A DNA stretch of 60,123 nt, from positions 1 through 60,123 of the forward strand of contig CAZMBD010000003.1 of assembly GCA_964564325.1 (NCBI GenBank), in the 5' to 3' direction. The notes under the pieces were generated by a model, which ran no database searches, was not told where the DNA came from, and was given only the letters and a program-made list of their open reading frames with translations. This document shows, one piece after another, positions 42,877-50,905 of this stretch. Within the stretch, counting starts at the first letter, position 1, and every line of letters begins with the position of its first letter. The stretch is from JAAZMA01 sp964564325. Lineage in GTDB: Bacteria > Bacillota > Clostridia > Tissierellales > Tepidimicrobiaceae. A program made the translations under genes and the position numbers.

Positions 42877-43998
42877 TTGAGGGATTATTATGAGATACTT
42901 GGCGTATCAAAAGATGCTACAGAAGATGAAATAAAATCTGCTTATAGGAATTTAGCTAAAAAATATCATCCAGATTTAAATCCAGATAATAAAGAAGAAG
43001 CGGAGGAAAAATTTAAAGAAGCAACAGAAGCTTATGAAGTATTATCAGATTCAAGTAAGAGGAAAAAATATGACTTATTTGGTCATGATGGAGTAAACGG
43101 TCAGACTGGAGGATATGGACAAGGTTTTGGAGGCTTTGAAGATATATTTGGAGATATTTTTGATATTTTTGGTAGTGGATTTAATACATCTAGTACTAGG
43201 AGAGGGCCTGTTAGAGGAGCAGATTTAAGATATAATCTAAACTTGACTTTTGAAGAAGCAGTATTTGGTACTGAAAAAGAAATAGAAATAAGGAAATATG
43301 AAACTTGTAATACTTGTGAAGGTTCAGGAGTAGAGCCAGGAAGTAGTAAAGAAACCTGCCCTAAATGTAAAGGAACTGGCGAATTAAGATATGCACAACA
43401 AAGTCCTTTTGGACAATTTGTAAGGGTAGCTACTTGTGATGAATGCGGTGGTACAGGCGAAATAATCAAGGATAAATGTAAAGAATGTTTGGGAACAGGG
43501 AAAAAAATTAAAAATCAAAAAATAAAGGTAAAGGTTCCTGCAGGAGTAGATACAGGCTCCATAATTTCTCTTCGTGGAGAAGGAGAAATGGGAGAAAGAG
43601 GAGGTTCTTCTGGAGATTTATTTGTGTTTATAAATGTAGAAGAACATGAAATTTTCAAAAGAGAAGGTAATGATATATACTTGAAATTACCTATTAGTTT
43701 TACTGATGCAGCATTAGGTGCAGAAATTCAGGTTCCCACATTAGAAGGAATTATAGATTATAATATACCACAAGGCACACAGACTGGCACTCAATTTAGA
43801 CTAAAAAGCAAAGGGGTACCTAATGTAAAGGGAGTTGGAAAAGGGGATTTATATTTTACAGTAGAAGTACAAGTGCCTAAAAAACTAAATGAAAGACAAA
43901 AAGAATTATTAAAAGAGTTTGCAAAAGAAAGTGGAGAATACCACAAAGAAGGCAAAAAAGGATTTTTTGATAAAATGAAAGATGCTTTTGGGAATTAA
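42877..43998 (+). CDS. dnaJ: Chaperone protein DnaJ
   Basis: A 373-residue Hsp40. The J domain (about 1-70) includes the HPD motif in KYHPDLNPDN. The Gly/Phe region follows. Four zinc motifs are present: CNTCEGSG, CPKCKGTG, CDECGGTG and CKECLGTG. The C-terminal substrate-binding domains are intact. The start is TTG at 42877, giving the standard MRDYYEILGV and proper spacing to GTAGGTG. The GTG at 42868 overlaps that site. Confidence 0.96.
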   Translation: MRDYYEILGVSKDATEDEIKSAYRNLAKKYHPDLNPDNKEEAEEKFKEATEAYEVLSDSSKRKKYDLFGHDGVNGQTGGYGQGFGGFEDIFGDIFDIFGSGFNTSSTRRGPVRGADLRYNLNLTFEEAVFGTEKEIEIRKYETCNTCEGSGVEPGSSKETCPKCKGTGELRYAQQSPFGQFVRVATCDECGGTGEIIKDKCKECLGTGKKIKNQKIKVKVPAGVDTGSIISLRGEGEMGERGGSSGDLFVFINVEEHEIFKREGNDIYLKLPISFTDAALGAEIQVPTLEGIIDYNIPQGTQTGTQFRLKSKGVPNVKGVGKGDLYFTVEVQVPKKLNERQKELLKEFAKESGEYHKEGKKGFFDKMKDAFGN

Positions 43999-43999
43999 G

Positions 44000-44031
44000 C
44001 AATCACCTTTATATCAGGTGATTGTGTTTTT
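44000..44031 (+). terminator. Intrinsic terminator after dnaJ
   Basis: CAATCACCT (44000-44008) pairs with AGGTGATTG (44016-44024) across seven bases, followed by TGTTTTT. Confidence 0.85.
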
Positions 44032-44037
44032 ATGTAT

Positions 44038-44067
44038 TTGGTAAATTAACAAAATATAGGGTATAAT
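44038..44067 (+). promoter_or_regulatory. Sigma-A promoter for prmA-rsmE-mtaB
   Basis: TTGGTA (44038-44043), an 18-base spacer and TATAAT (44062-44067), 32 bases before prmA. Confidence 0.6.
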
Positions 44068-44098
44068 ATATTAAGACATATAGAAGGGATGTGAGGTT

Positions 44099-45037
44099 AT
44101 GACATGGGTTGAAGTTCAAATTAAGACCAGTTATGAATTTGAGGAAATAGTAACCAATATAATGTATGATTTAGGGGTTACAGGTCTTGCCATTGAAGAT
44201 CCTAGAGACATATTAGAGTTTGAACAATCAGAAGAAGATTGGGATTATATTGATCCTGATTTATTTGGTTCAGATTTAGATAGTATCACAATAAAGGCAT
44301 ATTTTCCAGAAGGGGAGGATTTAATAGACAAAATAGAAAAAGTAAGAGACAATATTGAAAGAAATCCTATTGAAAAATATGGTTATAGCTTAGGTGAAGT
44401 AACTATATTAGAAGTATATGAAAAGGACTGGGCGGAGGCCTGGAAAAAATACTATAAACCTTTAAAAGTTGGGGAAAAAATAGTAATTAAACCTACTTGG
44501 GAGGAGTATGAAAAAAATGATGATGAGATAATCATAGAAGTAGATCCAGGTATGGCTTTTGGAACAGGCACTCATGAAACCACCATCCTATGTATTAGAG
44601 CGTTGGAAAAGTATGTAAAAGAAGACGATATAGTTTATGATATAGGCTGCGGTTCAGGAATTTTAAGTATAGTTGCTGCTAAATTAGGTGCAAAAAAAGT
44701 AATTGGTGTAGATTTAGATAGTGTATGTGTAAAGGTATCTAATGAAAATATAAATATAAATGAAGTTGATTCTATTGTAGAGATAAAAAAAGGAAATTTA
44801 TTAGATGTAGTAGAAGGAAAGGCAGATATTATAGTATCCAATATAATAGCTGAGGTAATAGTAAATATGGTACCTTTATTAAAAGATTATTTAAATTATG
44901 ATGGGGTATTTATTGCGTCTGGAATTATATTAGAGAAAGTAGAAATGGTAGAGACTATACTTGTTAAGGAAGGTTTTAAAATATTGGAGATAAATCAGGC
45001 AGGAGATTGGGCTAGCATAGTTAGTATTAAAGAATAG
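44099..45037 (+). CDS. prmA: Ribosomal protein L11 methyltransferase
   Basis: A 312-residue SAM-dependent methyltransferase that trimethylates L11. The N-terminal L11-recognition domain (about 1-110) has WVEVQIKTSYEFEEIV. The methyltransferase fold has the PGMAFGTGTHETT box and the SAM motif VYDIGCGSGILSIVAAKLGA. The catalytic-region sequence NII (VSNIIAEVI) is present. It is co-directional with rsmE, eight bases downstream. Confidence 0.95.
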   Translation: MTWVEVQIKTSYEFEEIVTNIMYDLGVTGLAIEDPRDILEFEQSEEDWDYIDPDLFGSDLDSITIKAYFPEGEDLIDKIEKVRDNIERNPIEKYGYSLGEVTILEVYEKDWAEAWKKYYKPLKVGEKIVIKPTWEEYEKNDDEIIIEVDPGMAFGTGTHETTILCIRALEKYVKEDDIVYDIGCGSGILSIVAAKLGAKKVIGVDLDSVCVKVSNENININEVDSIVEIKKGNLLDVVEGKADIIVSNIIAEVIVNMVPLLKDYLNYDGVFIASGIILEKVEMVETILVKEGFKILEINQAGDWASIVSIKE

Positions 45038-45045
45038 GTGATTGA

Positions 45046-45792
45046 ATGTATAGATTTTTTGTAAATATAGATCAAATACATGGAGAAAATATTAAAATAA
45101 TCGGGAACGATGTAAAACATATTAAAAATGTACTAAGATTAAAAATTCATGATAGAATAGAAATTGTATGTAATGGCGAAATTTATATATCAGAGATTTC
45201 AGAAATAGCTTCGGATTTTATAATGACCAATATAATAGGAGGATTTCCAGGTAAAAATGAAGCTCCAGTAGATATAGTACTTTATCAGGGAATAGCTAAG
45301 GGCGATAGAATGGATTATATATTTCAAAAAGGTGTAGAAATAGGAATCAAGGAATTCTACCCTATTATCATGGATAGAACAGTTGTAAAAATTCAAAGTA
45401 AAAAGAAAGAAGAAAATAAGCTAATAAGATGGAGAGGTATTGTAGAAGAGGCGGCAAAACAAAGCAAAAGGGATATTTTGCCAATAGTGAATAATATAAT
45501 AGATTTTAATGAAATGATAAATATTTTGCAAAATCAGAATAATATAATAGTTCCCTATGAAGAAGAACAATCTCAAGACTTAAGGGAATTTTTTCATGGT
45601 GAAGAAACAGGAAAGGTTCATATAATTATTGGTCCAGAAGGCGGTTTTGAAGAATATGAAATAGAAATGTTAAGGAATATAGGTGGGAAAATTATAACCT
45701 TAGGGCCTAGAATTTTAAGAACTGAAACAGCAGGATTGGTAGTATCTTCTATTGTATTATATGAATTTGGAGGTTTAGGAGGTATTAAATGA
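45046..45792 (+). CDS. rsmE: 16S rRNA (uracil1498-N3)-methyltransferase
   Basis: A 248-residue SPOUT-fold RNA methyltransferase. The N-terminal PUA-like part holds HIKNVLRLKIHDRIEIV. The knotted C-terminal domain has IIGPEGGFEEYEIEML and LGPRILRTETAGLVV, which form the SAM-binding knot. It overlaps mtaB by four bases (ATGA), showing coupling. Confidence 0.95.
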   Translation: MYRFFVNIDQIHGENIKIIGNDVKHIKNVLRLKIHDRIEIVCNGEIYISEISEIASDFIMTNIIGGFPGKNEAPVDIVLYQGIAKGDRMDYIFQKGVEIGIKEFYPIIMDRTVVKIQSKKKEENKLIRWRGIVEEAAKQSKRDILPIVNNIIDFNEMINILQNQNNIIVPYEEEQSQDLREFFHGEETGKVHIIIGPEGGFEEYEIEMLRNIGGKIITLGPRILRTETAGLVVSSIVLYEFGGLGGIK

Positions 45793-47096
45793 AAAAAGTA
45801 GGCTTTCATACTTTAGGTTGCAAGGTAAATCAATATGAAACAGAAGCTATGGAAGAATTGTTCGAAAAAAAAGGTTATGAAATAGTAAATAGTGATGAAA
45901 TAGCTGATATATATGTAATAAATACTTGTACTGTAACGAATTTTGGAGACAGAAAATCTAGACAATTTATAAGAAGGGCAAAAAAGCTTAATCCAGATTC
46001 TATAATTGCAGTAGTAGGATGCTATTCTCAAATTGCACCAGAAGAAGTAGCAGAAATAGAAGGAGTAGATGTAATTATAGGTACTACTCAAAGAGGGAAA
46101 ATAGTGGATTTATGTGAAGAAGTAGCATTAAAAAATGAAAAGATAAATATTGTAAAAGATATTAGCAAACATAAAGATTTTGAGAAACTTAGTATAGTGG
46201 ATATTAAAGAAAAAACTAGAGCAAATATAAAGATTCAAGAAGGCTGTAATCAATTTTGTTCTTATTGTATAATTCCTTATGCAAGAGGACCTATTAGAAG
46301 TAGAGAATTATATGATATAATTGAGGAAGTTAAAAGATTAAGTGATGCTGGGTTTAAGGAAATAATCCTTACAGGCATTCATATAGCTTCCTATGGGAAG
46401 GATACAAATGGTCCTGGTCTTATAGATGTAATAGAAGAAATAGCAAATGTAGAGGGCATAGAAAGAATTAGACTTAGTTCTATAGAACCTACTTTAATTG
46501 ATGAAGAATTTATGGAAAGAGCTATGAAAACTAAAAAATTATGTGATCATTTCCATTTATCTCTTCAATCTGGTTCAGATACAGTGCTTAAAAGGATGAA
46601 TAGAAAATATACTACCAATGAATATAGAAATATAGTAAAATTAATTAGAAAACATATGCCTAATGCTGGAATTACAACAGATATAATAGTAGGATTTCCA
46701 GGAGAAACAGATGAGGAATTTAGAGAGACATATAATTTTGTAAAAGAAATCAGATTTTCTAGAGTTCATGTATTTAAATACTCTCCTAGGGAAGGTACAG
46801 TAGCTAGTAAATTTAAAAATCAAATTCATGGTAGTATTAAACAAAGCCGCTCAGAGATTTTAATATCTCTAGCTGATAAAATGACTTATGATTTTAATAA
46901 AAAATTTATAGGAGAAAAGCTTGAAGTATTGTTTGAAGAAGAAAACAATAAAGATCCAAATTTTATGGAAGGTTATACAACAAATTATATAAGAGTTAAG
47001 GCAAAAGCACCTAGTGAAATAAAAGGTTTAATACTTTCTACTGAGTTAACAAAAATAGAAAATGAATTTTTAATAGGAAAAATAGAGGAATTTTAA
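45789..47096 (+). CDS. mtaB: tRNA (t6A37) methylthiotransferase MtaB
   Basis: A 435-residue radical SAM methylthiotransferase converting t6A to ms2t6A at position 37 of ANN-decoding tRNAs. The N-terminal UPF0004 domain has TLGCKVNQYETEAM and INTCTVTNFGDRKSRQ, with cysteines for the auxiliary cluster. The radical SAM motif is CNQFCSYCIIPYARG. A C-terminal TRAM domain (about 370-435) is present. VNQYETE places it in the MtaB rather than the MiaB group. Confidence 0.95.
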   Translation: MKKVGFHTLGCKVNQYETEAMEELFEKKGYEIVNSDEIADIYVINTCTVTNFGDRKSRQFIRRAKKLNPDSIIAVVGCYSQIAPEEVAEIEGVDVIIGTTQRGKIVDLCEEVALKNEKINIVKDISKHKDFEKLSIVDIKEKTRANIKIQEGCNQFCSYCIIPYARGPIRSRELYDIIEEVKRLSDAGFKEIILTGIHIASYGKDTNGPGLIDVIEEIANVEGIERIRLSSIEPTLIDEEFMERAMKTKKLCDHFHLSLQSGSDTVLKRMNRKYTTNEYRNIVKLIRKHMPNAGITTDIIVGFPGETDEEFRETYNFVKEIRFSRVHVFKYSPREGTVASKFKNQIHGSIKQSRSEILISLADKMTYDFNKKFIGEKLEVLFEEENNKDPNFMEGYTTNYIRVKAKAPSEIKGLILSTELTKIENEFLIGKIEEF

Positions 47097-47189
47097 TTTC
47101 TATGTAGAATATATTATATATTAGTTATTTAGGAAAATTTACAGTTTTAAATTTATTTAAACTGTAGTTTGGACCTAGGAGGTGAGAAC

Positions 47190-47534
47190 ATGACAGACTG
47201 TATATTTTGCAAAATTGCAAAAGGCGAGATACCATCCAATATAATTTATGAAGATGATAAGGTATTAGCTTTTAAAGACCTAAATCCTCAAGCTCCAGTT
47301 CACATTTTAATAATACCTAAGGAGCATATAGAGTCGCCAAATTTTATTGACGAAGACAATTCTCATATAATAGCTCATATATTTGTTATCATTAACAAAT
47401 TAGTAAAACAATTGGGAATTGCTGATGAAGGCTATAGAATTGTCAATAATTGTGGAGAAAATGGTGGACAGACAGTATCTCATTTACACTTTCATTTATT
47501 AGGAAGTCGTAAATTTTCGTGGCCTCCAGGTTAA
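47190..47534 (+). CDS. HIT family nucleotide hydrolase (HinT-like)
   Basis: A 114-residue histidine-triad protein, probably a purine nucleoside phosphoramidase. The active-site triad is HLHFHLL near the C-terminus. The N-terminus DCIFCKIAKGEIPSNIIYEDD holds the CxxC zinc pair typical of HinT. ATG at 47190 follows TAGGAGGTGAG at proper spacing. A bulged hairpin lies upstream (47140-47166) and could be a weak mtaB terminator. Confidence 0.93.
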   Translation: MTDCIFCKIAKGEIPSNIIYEDDKVLAFKDLNPQAPVHILIIPKEHIESPNFIDEDNSHIIAHIFVIINKLVKQLGIADEGYRIVNNCGENGGQTVSHLHFHLLGSRKFSWPPG

Positions 47535-47541
47535 ATTATAG

Positions 47542-47570
47542 TTGCAGAAATCCTTTAATTAAGGTATAAT
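47542..47570 (+). promoter_or_regulatory. Sigma-A promoter for rpsU
   Basis: TTGCAG (47542-47547), a 17-base spacer and TATAAT (47565-47570). It is followed by an untranslated leader of about 70 bases that ends in GAGGGGAGGG. Confidence 0.65.
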
Positions 47571-47647
47571 TATTTAGTGTCGAGTCGTATTCCACTAACC
47601 ATAGACAGTATGCGAACTCTTGCATTGAAAGAGGGGAGGGAGAAATC

Positions 47648-47827
47648 ATGGCGGAAATAAAGGTTAGAGAAAATGAATCTCTTGATGATGCACTTAGAAG
47701 GTTTAAAAGACAATGTGCACGCTCAGGCGTTCTTTATGAATATAGAAAAAGAGAACATTATGAGAAACCAAGTGTAAAGAGAAAAAAGAAATCCGAAGCA
47801 GCTAGAAGGAAAAAGAACAGGTACTAA
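47648..47827 (+). CDS. rpsU: 30S ribosomal protein S21
   Basis: A 59-residue protein, MAEIKVRENESLDDALRRFK at the N-terminus, then RQCARSGVLYEYRKREHYEKP and a lysine/arginine-rich tail ending RRKKNRY. This is a standard S21, which helps mRNA base-pair with the anti-Shine-Dalgarno region. The ribosome-binding site GGGGAGGG is strong. It is 25 bases upstream of yqeY, the usual pairing. Confidence 0.96.
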   Translation: MAEIKVRENESLDDALRRFKRQCARSGVLYEYRKREHYEKPSVKRKKKSEAARRKKNRY

Positions 47828-47852
47828 AAGATCAAAGTGAGAAGGTGGATTT

Positions 47853-48296
47853 ATGTCCCTTAAAAAAGAGCTTATGGAAGATTTGAAACTTTCTATGAAA
47901 AACAAAGATTCCATTAGAAAAAATACTATCACTATGGTTAGAGCAGCCATAAAACAAAAAGAAATAGATGAAAGAATCAAATTAGAAGATGAAGAAATAT
48001 TAGAAATAATATCAAAACAACTAAAAGAAAAGAAAAATGCAATTGAAGATTTTAAAAAAGGCGAACGACAAGATTTAGTGGAATTAACAGAGAAAGAAAT
48101 GAAAATTTTATTGGAATATTTACCTGAACAATTAACTGAAGAAGAAATAGAAAAAATTGTCAGAGAAACTATAGAAGAAGTAGAAGCAAATTCGATGAAA
48201 GATATAGGAAACATTATGAAATCTGTAATGCCGAAAGTAAAAGGTAGGGCAGATGGTAATACTGTTAATAAAATAGCAAGAAAAATATTAAAATAA
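47853..48296 (+). CDS. yqeY: GatB/YqeY domain-containing protein
   Basis: A 147-residue helical protein homologous to the tRNA-binding tail of GatB. Typical features are SLKKELMEDLKLSMKNKDSI at the N-terminus, EYLPEQLTEEEI in the middle, and MKSVMPKVKGRADGNTVNKI at the end. Its molecular role is not settled in the family. It is cotranscribed with rpsU and ends at a strong terminator. Confidence 0.93.
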   Translation: MSLKKELMEDLKLSMKNKDSIRKNTITMVRAAIKQKEIDERIKLEDEEILEIISKQLKEKKNAIEDFKKGERQDLVELTEKEMKILLEYLPEQLTEEEIEKIVRETIEEVEANSMKDIGNIMKSVMPKVKGRADGNTVNKIARKILK

Positions 48297-48322
48297 ACCT
48301 GGGGAATTCCCCAGGTTTATTT
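48291..48322 (+). terminator. Intrinsic terminator after yqeY
   Basis: A 32-base perfect palindrome (arms AAATAAACCTGGGGAA and its complement) beginning at the stop codon and ending in a short T run. Confidence 0.85.
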
Positions 48323-48323
48323 T

Positions 48324-48370
48324 AAATAACTTACAATTTCGGGGACAGTCCCTCAAATTGTAAGTTATTT
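48324..48370. repeat. REP-like inverted repeat with GGGGACAGTCCC core
   Basis: A perfect 16-bp outer stem (48324-48339 with 48355-48370) encloses the 15-base segment CGGGGACAGTCCCTC. The GGGAC/GTCCC core resembles dispersed REP/hairpin elements of Clostridia that often travel with IS200-like REP transposases. It adds a GC-rich hairpin to an otherwise AT-only spacer. Confidence 0.55.
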
Positions 48371-48433
48371 ATCCAAAAATTTATTGTATTAAATATAATT
48401 TACTAATATAATAAAAATAGGGAGGTGAAAAAC

Positions 48434-49156
48434 TTGAAAAAATCAAAGGTTTTATTATTAACATTTATAATTTTTATTTTATTTAGTACATTTGCATTTG
48501 CAGAAGAAGATGCAGGATTAGAATTGGCAAAGGTATTGGCCAATCCCTATATGGGTACTTTACTTTTGACAATAGGTTTTATAGGAATGGTGATAGAAAT
48601 ATTTACCCCTGGATTTGGAGTTGGAGGTACTATAAGTATTATAGCTTTTGGATTATTTTTTGGGGGCAATATAATTGCAGGATATTCTGAATGGACTTCA
48701 CTTGCAATATTTATTACAGGATTAATATTATTGATAGTAGAGGCGATAATTCCAGGATTTGGACTACCAGGTATATCTGGTATAATATTGATTATTACGG
48801 GTACAATTTTAGCAATGGGAACTATTACTTCTGCCTTAGTATCTTTAAGCGTAGCTATAATTATTACAGCCATAATAACTATATTGTTAATAAAATTTGG
48901 GCATAAAAGCCCCCATTTAGAAAATGTTGTTCTAAATACTCAACAGAAAGATGATGAAGGCTATCTTAGTACTATCACTCAAGATAAATATTTAGGAAAG
49001 ACAGGAATTACCATATCGGAACTTCGTCCTTCAGGTATTATTGAAATAGATGGAAGGAGGTTAGATGCATTATCTGAAGGAGTTTTTATACCTAGAGAAA
49101 GCACTGTTAAAGTTGTAAGGGTCGAAGGTTCAAAAATAATTGTAAGGAGGGTTTAA
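48434..49156 (+). CDS. NfeD family membrane protein
   Basis: A 240-residue protein: signal peptide (cleavage near FAFA), four to five membrane segments (about 35-150) and a C-terminal OB-fold NfeD domain (about 175-240, GKTGITISELRPSGIIEIDGRRLDALSEG). It lacks the ClpP-like protease domain of long NfeD proteins. Such short NfeD proteins are partners of flotillins in membrane microdomains, and floA is the next gene, one base away. The start is TTG at 48434. The GTG at 48425 is inside the ribosome-binding site GGAGGTGA. Confidence 0.88.
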   Translation: MKKSKVLLLTFIIFILFSTFAFAEEDAGLELAKVLANPYMGTLLLTIGFIGMVIEIFTPGFGVGGTISIIAFGLFFGGNIIAGYSEWTSLAIFITGLILLIVEAIIPGFGLPGISGIILIITGTILAMGTITSALVSLSVAIIITAIITILLIKFGHKSPHLENVVLNTQQKDDEGYLSTITQDKYLGKTGITISELRPSGIIEIDGRRLDALSEGVFIPRESTVKVVRVEGSKIIVRRV

Positions 49157-49157
49157 T

Positions 49158-50138
49158 ATGCCAGGAGCATTTTCCATTGTAATTGCAGTATTAATAATTG
49201 TTTTAGTGATTTTATTCTTTACTTTTATTCCAGTAGGTTTATGGATAACAGCTCATTTTTCTGGAGTTAAGATTAAAATTGGTACCTTAATAGGAATGAG
49301 ACTAAGGAGGGTTGTACCTTCTAGAATTGTAAATCCTATGATCAAAGCTACAAAAGCAGGTTTAACAATAGGAGTAGACAAACTAGAAGCTCATTATTTA
49401 GCAGGTGGTAATGTCAATACCTTAGTAGATGCATTAATTGCAGCACAAAGGGCTAATATACCTCTAGAATTTGAAAGAGCAGCAGCTATTGATTTAGCAG
49501 GTAGAAATGTATTAGAAGCAGTTCAAGTAAGTGTAAATCCTAAGGTAATAGAAACACCACAAATTGCAGCAGTATCAAAAGATGGAATTGAAGTAATTGT
49601 TAAGGCACGAGTTACTGTAAGAGCTAATATAGAAAGATTAGTAGGAGGAGCTGGAGAAGAAACTATAATAGCTAGAGTTGGTGAAGGTATCGTAACTACA
49701 GTTGGAAGTTCTGGTACTCACAAAGATGTATTAGAAAATCCAGATTTAATTTCCCAAACTGTATTAGATAAGGGATTAGATTCAGGAACTGCCTTTGAAA
49801 TATTATCCATAGATATTGCAGATGTGGATGTAGGTAGAAATATAGGGGCCAAACTTCAAACTGATCAAGCAGAAGCAGATAAGCGAATAGCTCAAGCTAA
49901 GGCAGAGGAAAGAAGAGCTATGGCTGTAGCTAAAGAACAGGAAATGATAGCAGAAGTTCAATCTATGAAGGCAAAAGTAGTAGAAGCAGAAGCAGAAGTA
50001 CCACTAGCTTTAGCAGAAGCATTAAAAGATGGTAATATGGGTTTCATGGACTATTACAATATGAGAAATATACTAGCTGATACAGACATGAGAGATTCCA
50101 TATCTAAAATGGCTAAAGACGATAAGAGACAAGATTAG
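49158..50138 (+). CDS. floA: Flotillin-like protein FloA
   Basis: A 326-residue SPFH-type membrane scaffold. An N-terminal hydrophobic hairpin (about 5-30) is followed by the PHB-like domain and a coiled-coil tail (about 235-290, EADKRIAQAKAEERRAMAVA). It organises lipid microdomains. Motifs GGNVNTLVDALIAAQRANI and GRNVLEAVQVSVNPKVIETP are nearly invariant in FloA/YqfA. It is co-expressed with nfeD. Confidence 0.96.
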   Translation: MPGAFSIVIAVLIIVLVILFFTFIPVGLWITAHFSGVKIKIGTLIGMRLRRVVPSRIVNPMIKATKAGLTIGVDKLEAHYLAGGNVNTLVDALIAAQRANIPLEFERAAAIDLAGRNVLEAVQVSVNPKVIETPQIAAVSKDGIEVIVKARVTVRANIERLVGGAGEETIIARVGEGIVTTVGSSGTHKDVLENPDLISQTVLDKGLDSGTAFEILSIDIADVDVGRNIGAKLQTDQAEADKRIAQAKAEERRAMAVAKEQEMIAEVQSMKAKVVEAEAEVPLALAEALKDGNMGFMDYYNMRNILADTDMRDSISKMAKDDKRQD

Positions 50139-50149
50139 GGGGGATATAT

Positions 50150-50530
50150 ATGTTCCCAAATGTTGTATTTTTTCTAATATTTTTGCTAATAATGGAGTCA
50201 ATACTAAAAAGTATAAAAGAGAAAAATAAAATAGAAGAGAAAAAAATGAGAAAGAATCAAATGCCAGCAAAAAAATCAGCACAGAAATCATCTAAGCAAG
50301 TAACAATTCCTAACAAACGAAAAGAGACTTCCAAAATAGCAGAATCTAGATCATTAGAAATGAAACCTTTAGAGGAAGATTTTCTAGAGGATATATATAA
50401 TATTAAAGATGAAATAAAAAAAGGAGATTTGACTAATACGAAAAATCCTCTTACACCAAAGAAGGAAGATATTTTAAAAGGTATAATATATTCAGAAATT
50501 TTATCTAAACCAAAGAGTTTGAGAAGATAA
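50150..50530 (+). CDS. Hypothetical membrane-anchored protein between floA and yqfC
   Basis: A 126-residue protein that I do not recognise. One N-terminal membrane segment (about 3-17) is followed by a highly charged, lysine-rich stretch (about 20-65) likely to be disordered, and an acidic then basic C-terminal region (EEDFLEDIYNIKDEIKKGD, then GIIYSEILSKPKSLRR). It has a strong ribosome-binding site (GGGGGGA) 12 bases after floA and ends at a strong terminator, so it is part of the nfeD-floA operon. Confidence 0.7.
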   Translation: MFPNVVFFLIFLLIMESILKSIKEKNKIEEKKMRKNQMPAKKSAQKSSKQVTIPNKRKETSKIAESRSLEMKPLEEDFLEDIYNIKDEIKKGDLTNTKNPLTPKKEDILKGIIYSEILSKPKSLRR

Positions 50531-50567
50531 TGCAAGAGGGTTAGACCCTTTTGCATTATTTTTTTAC
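50527..50567 (+). terminator. Intrinsic terminator of the nfeD-floA operon
   Basis: A 14-bp stem with one G-T pair (50527-50540 with 50546-50559) and a five-base loop, followed by a run of seven or more Ts. Confidence 0.9.
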
Positions 50568-50568
50568 T

Positions 50569-50597
50569 GCATACCCCTAATAATTTAGGCATAAAAT
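50569..50597 (+). promoter_or_regulatory. Candidate sigma-E promoter for yqfC-yqfD
   Basis: GCATA (50569-50573) then CATAAAAT (50590-50597). The ATA is 16 bases before CATA, matching the sigma-E pattern ATA-N16-CATACAAT with seven of eight -10 bases. It lies just after a terminator and 18 bases before the yqfC start. yqfC and yqfD belong to the mother-cell sigma-E regulon in Bacillus. Confidence 0.6.
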
Positions 50598-50615
50598 TAT
50601 TAAGGGGGGATTTAA

Positions 50616-50894
50616 ATGAAAAATAAAATGGACAATTTTAAATACAATTTATCAGAGGCCCTAGAATTACCGAAGGACATAGTAATGGATTTACCTAAGG
50701 TAGTTTTAATAGGAAATATCCAATTAAATATATCTAATCATAAGGGAATAATAGAATATACACAAAATATCATTAGAATTAATTCTAGTATAGGGATATT
50801 TAAAATTGAAGGGGAGAATTTAGAATTAAAAACCATACTCTTAGAAGAAATTGTAATTATTGGGAATATTGAAAGAATAGAAATTATAATCTAA
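50616..50894 (+). CDS. yqfC: Sporulation protein YqfC
   Basis: A 92-residue protein of the YabP/YqfC family. The typical beta-rich pattern LELPKDIVMDLPKVVLIGNIQLNISNHKGIIEY is followed by a C-terminal ILLEEIVIIGNIERI. Function is unknown but tied to sporulation by regulon and by co-occurrence with yqfD, which starts 11 bases downstream. It has a strong GGGGGGA ribosome-binding site and a sigma-E-like promoter. Confidence 0.92.
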   Translation: MKNKMDNFKYNLSEALELPKDIVMDLPKVVLIGNIQLNISNHKGIIEYTQNIIRINSSIGIFKIEGENLELKTILLEEIVIIGNIERIEIII

Positions 50895-50905
50895 GGGGTG
50901 TGTTT

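Noticed and set aside
48547..48873. Antisense open frame opposite nfeD, and similar long antisense frames elsewhere (1460-1813, 1835-2251, 16883-17386, 47723-48214)
   Set aside because: Their peptides are Ser/Ile/Phe-rich shadows of purine-rich coding strands and lack ribosome-binding sites.
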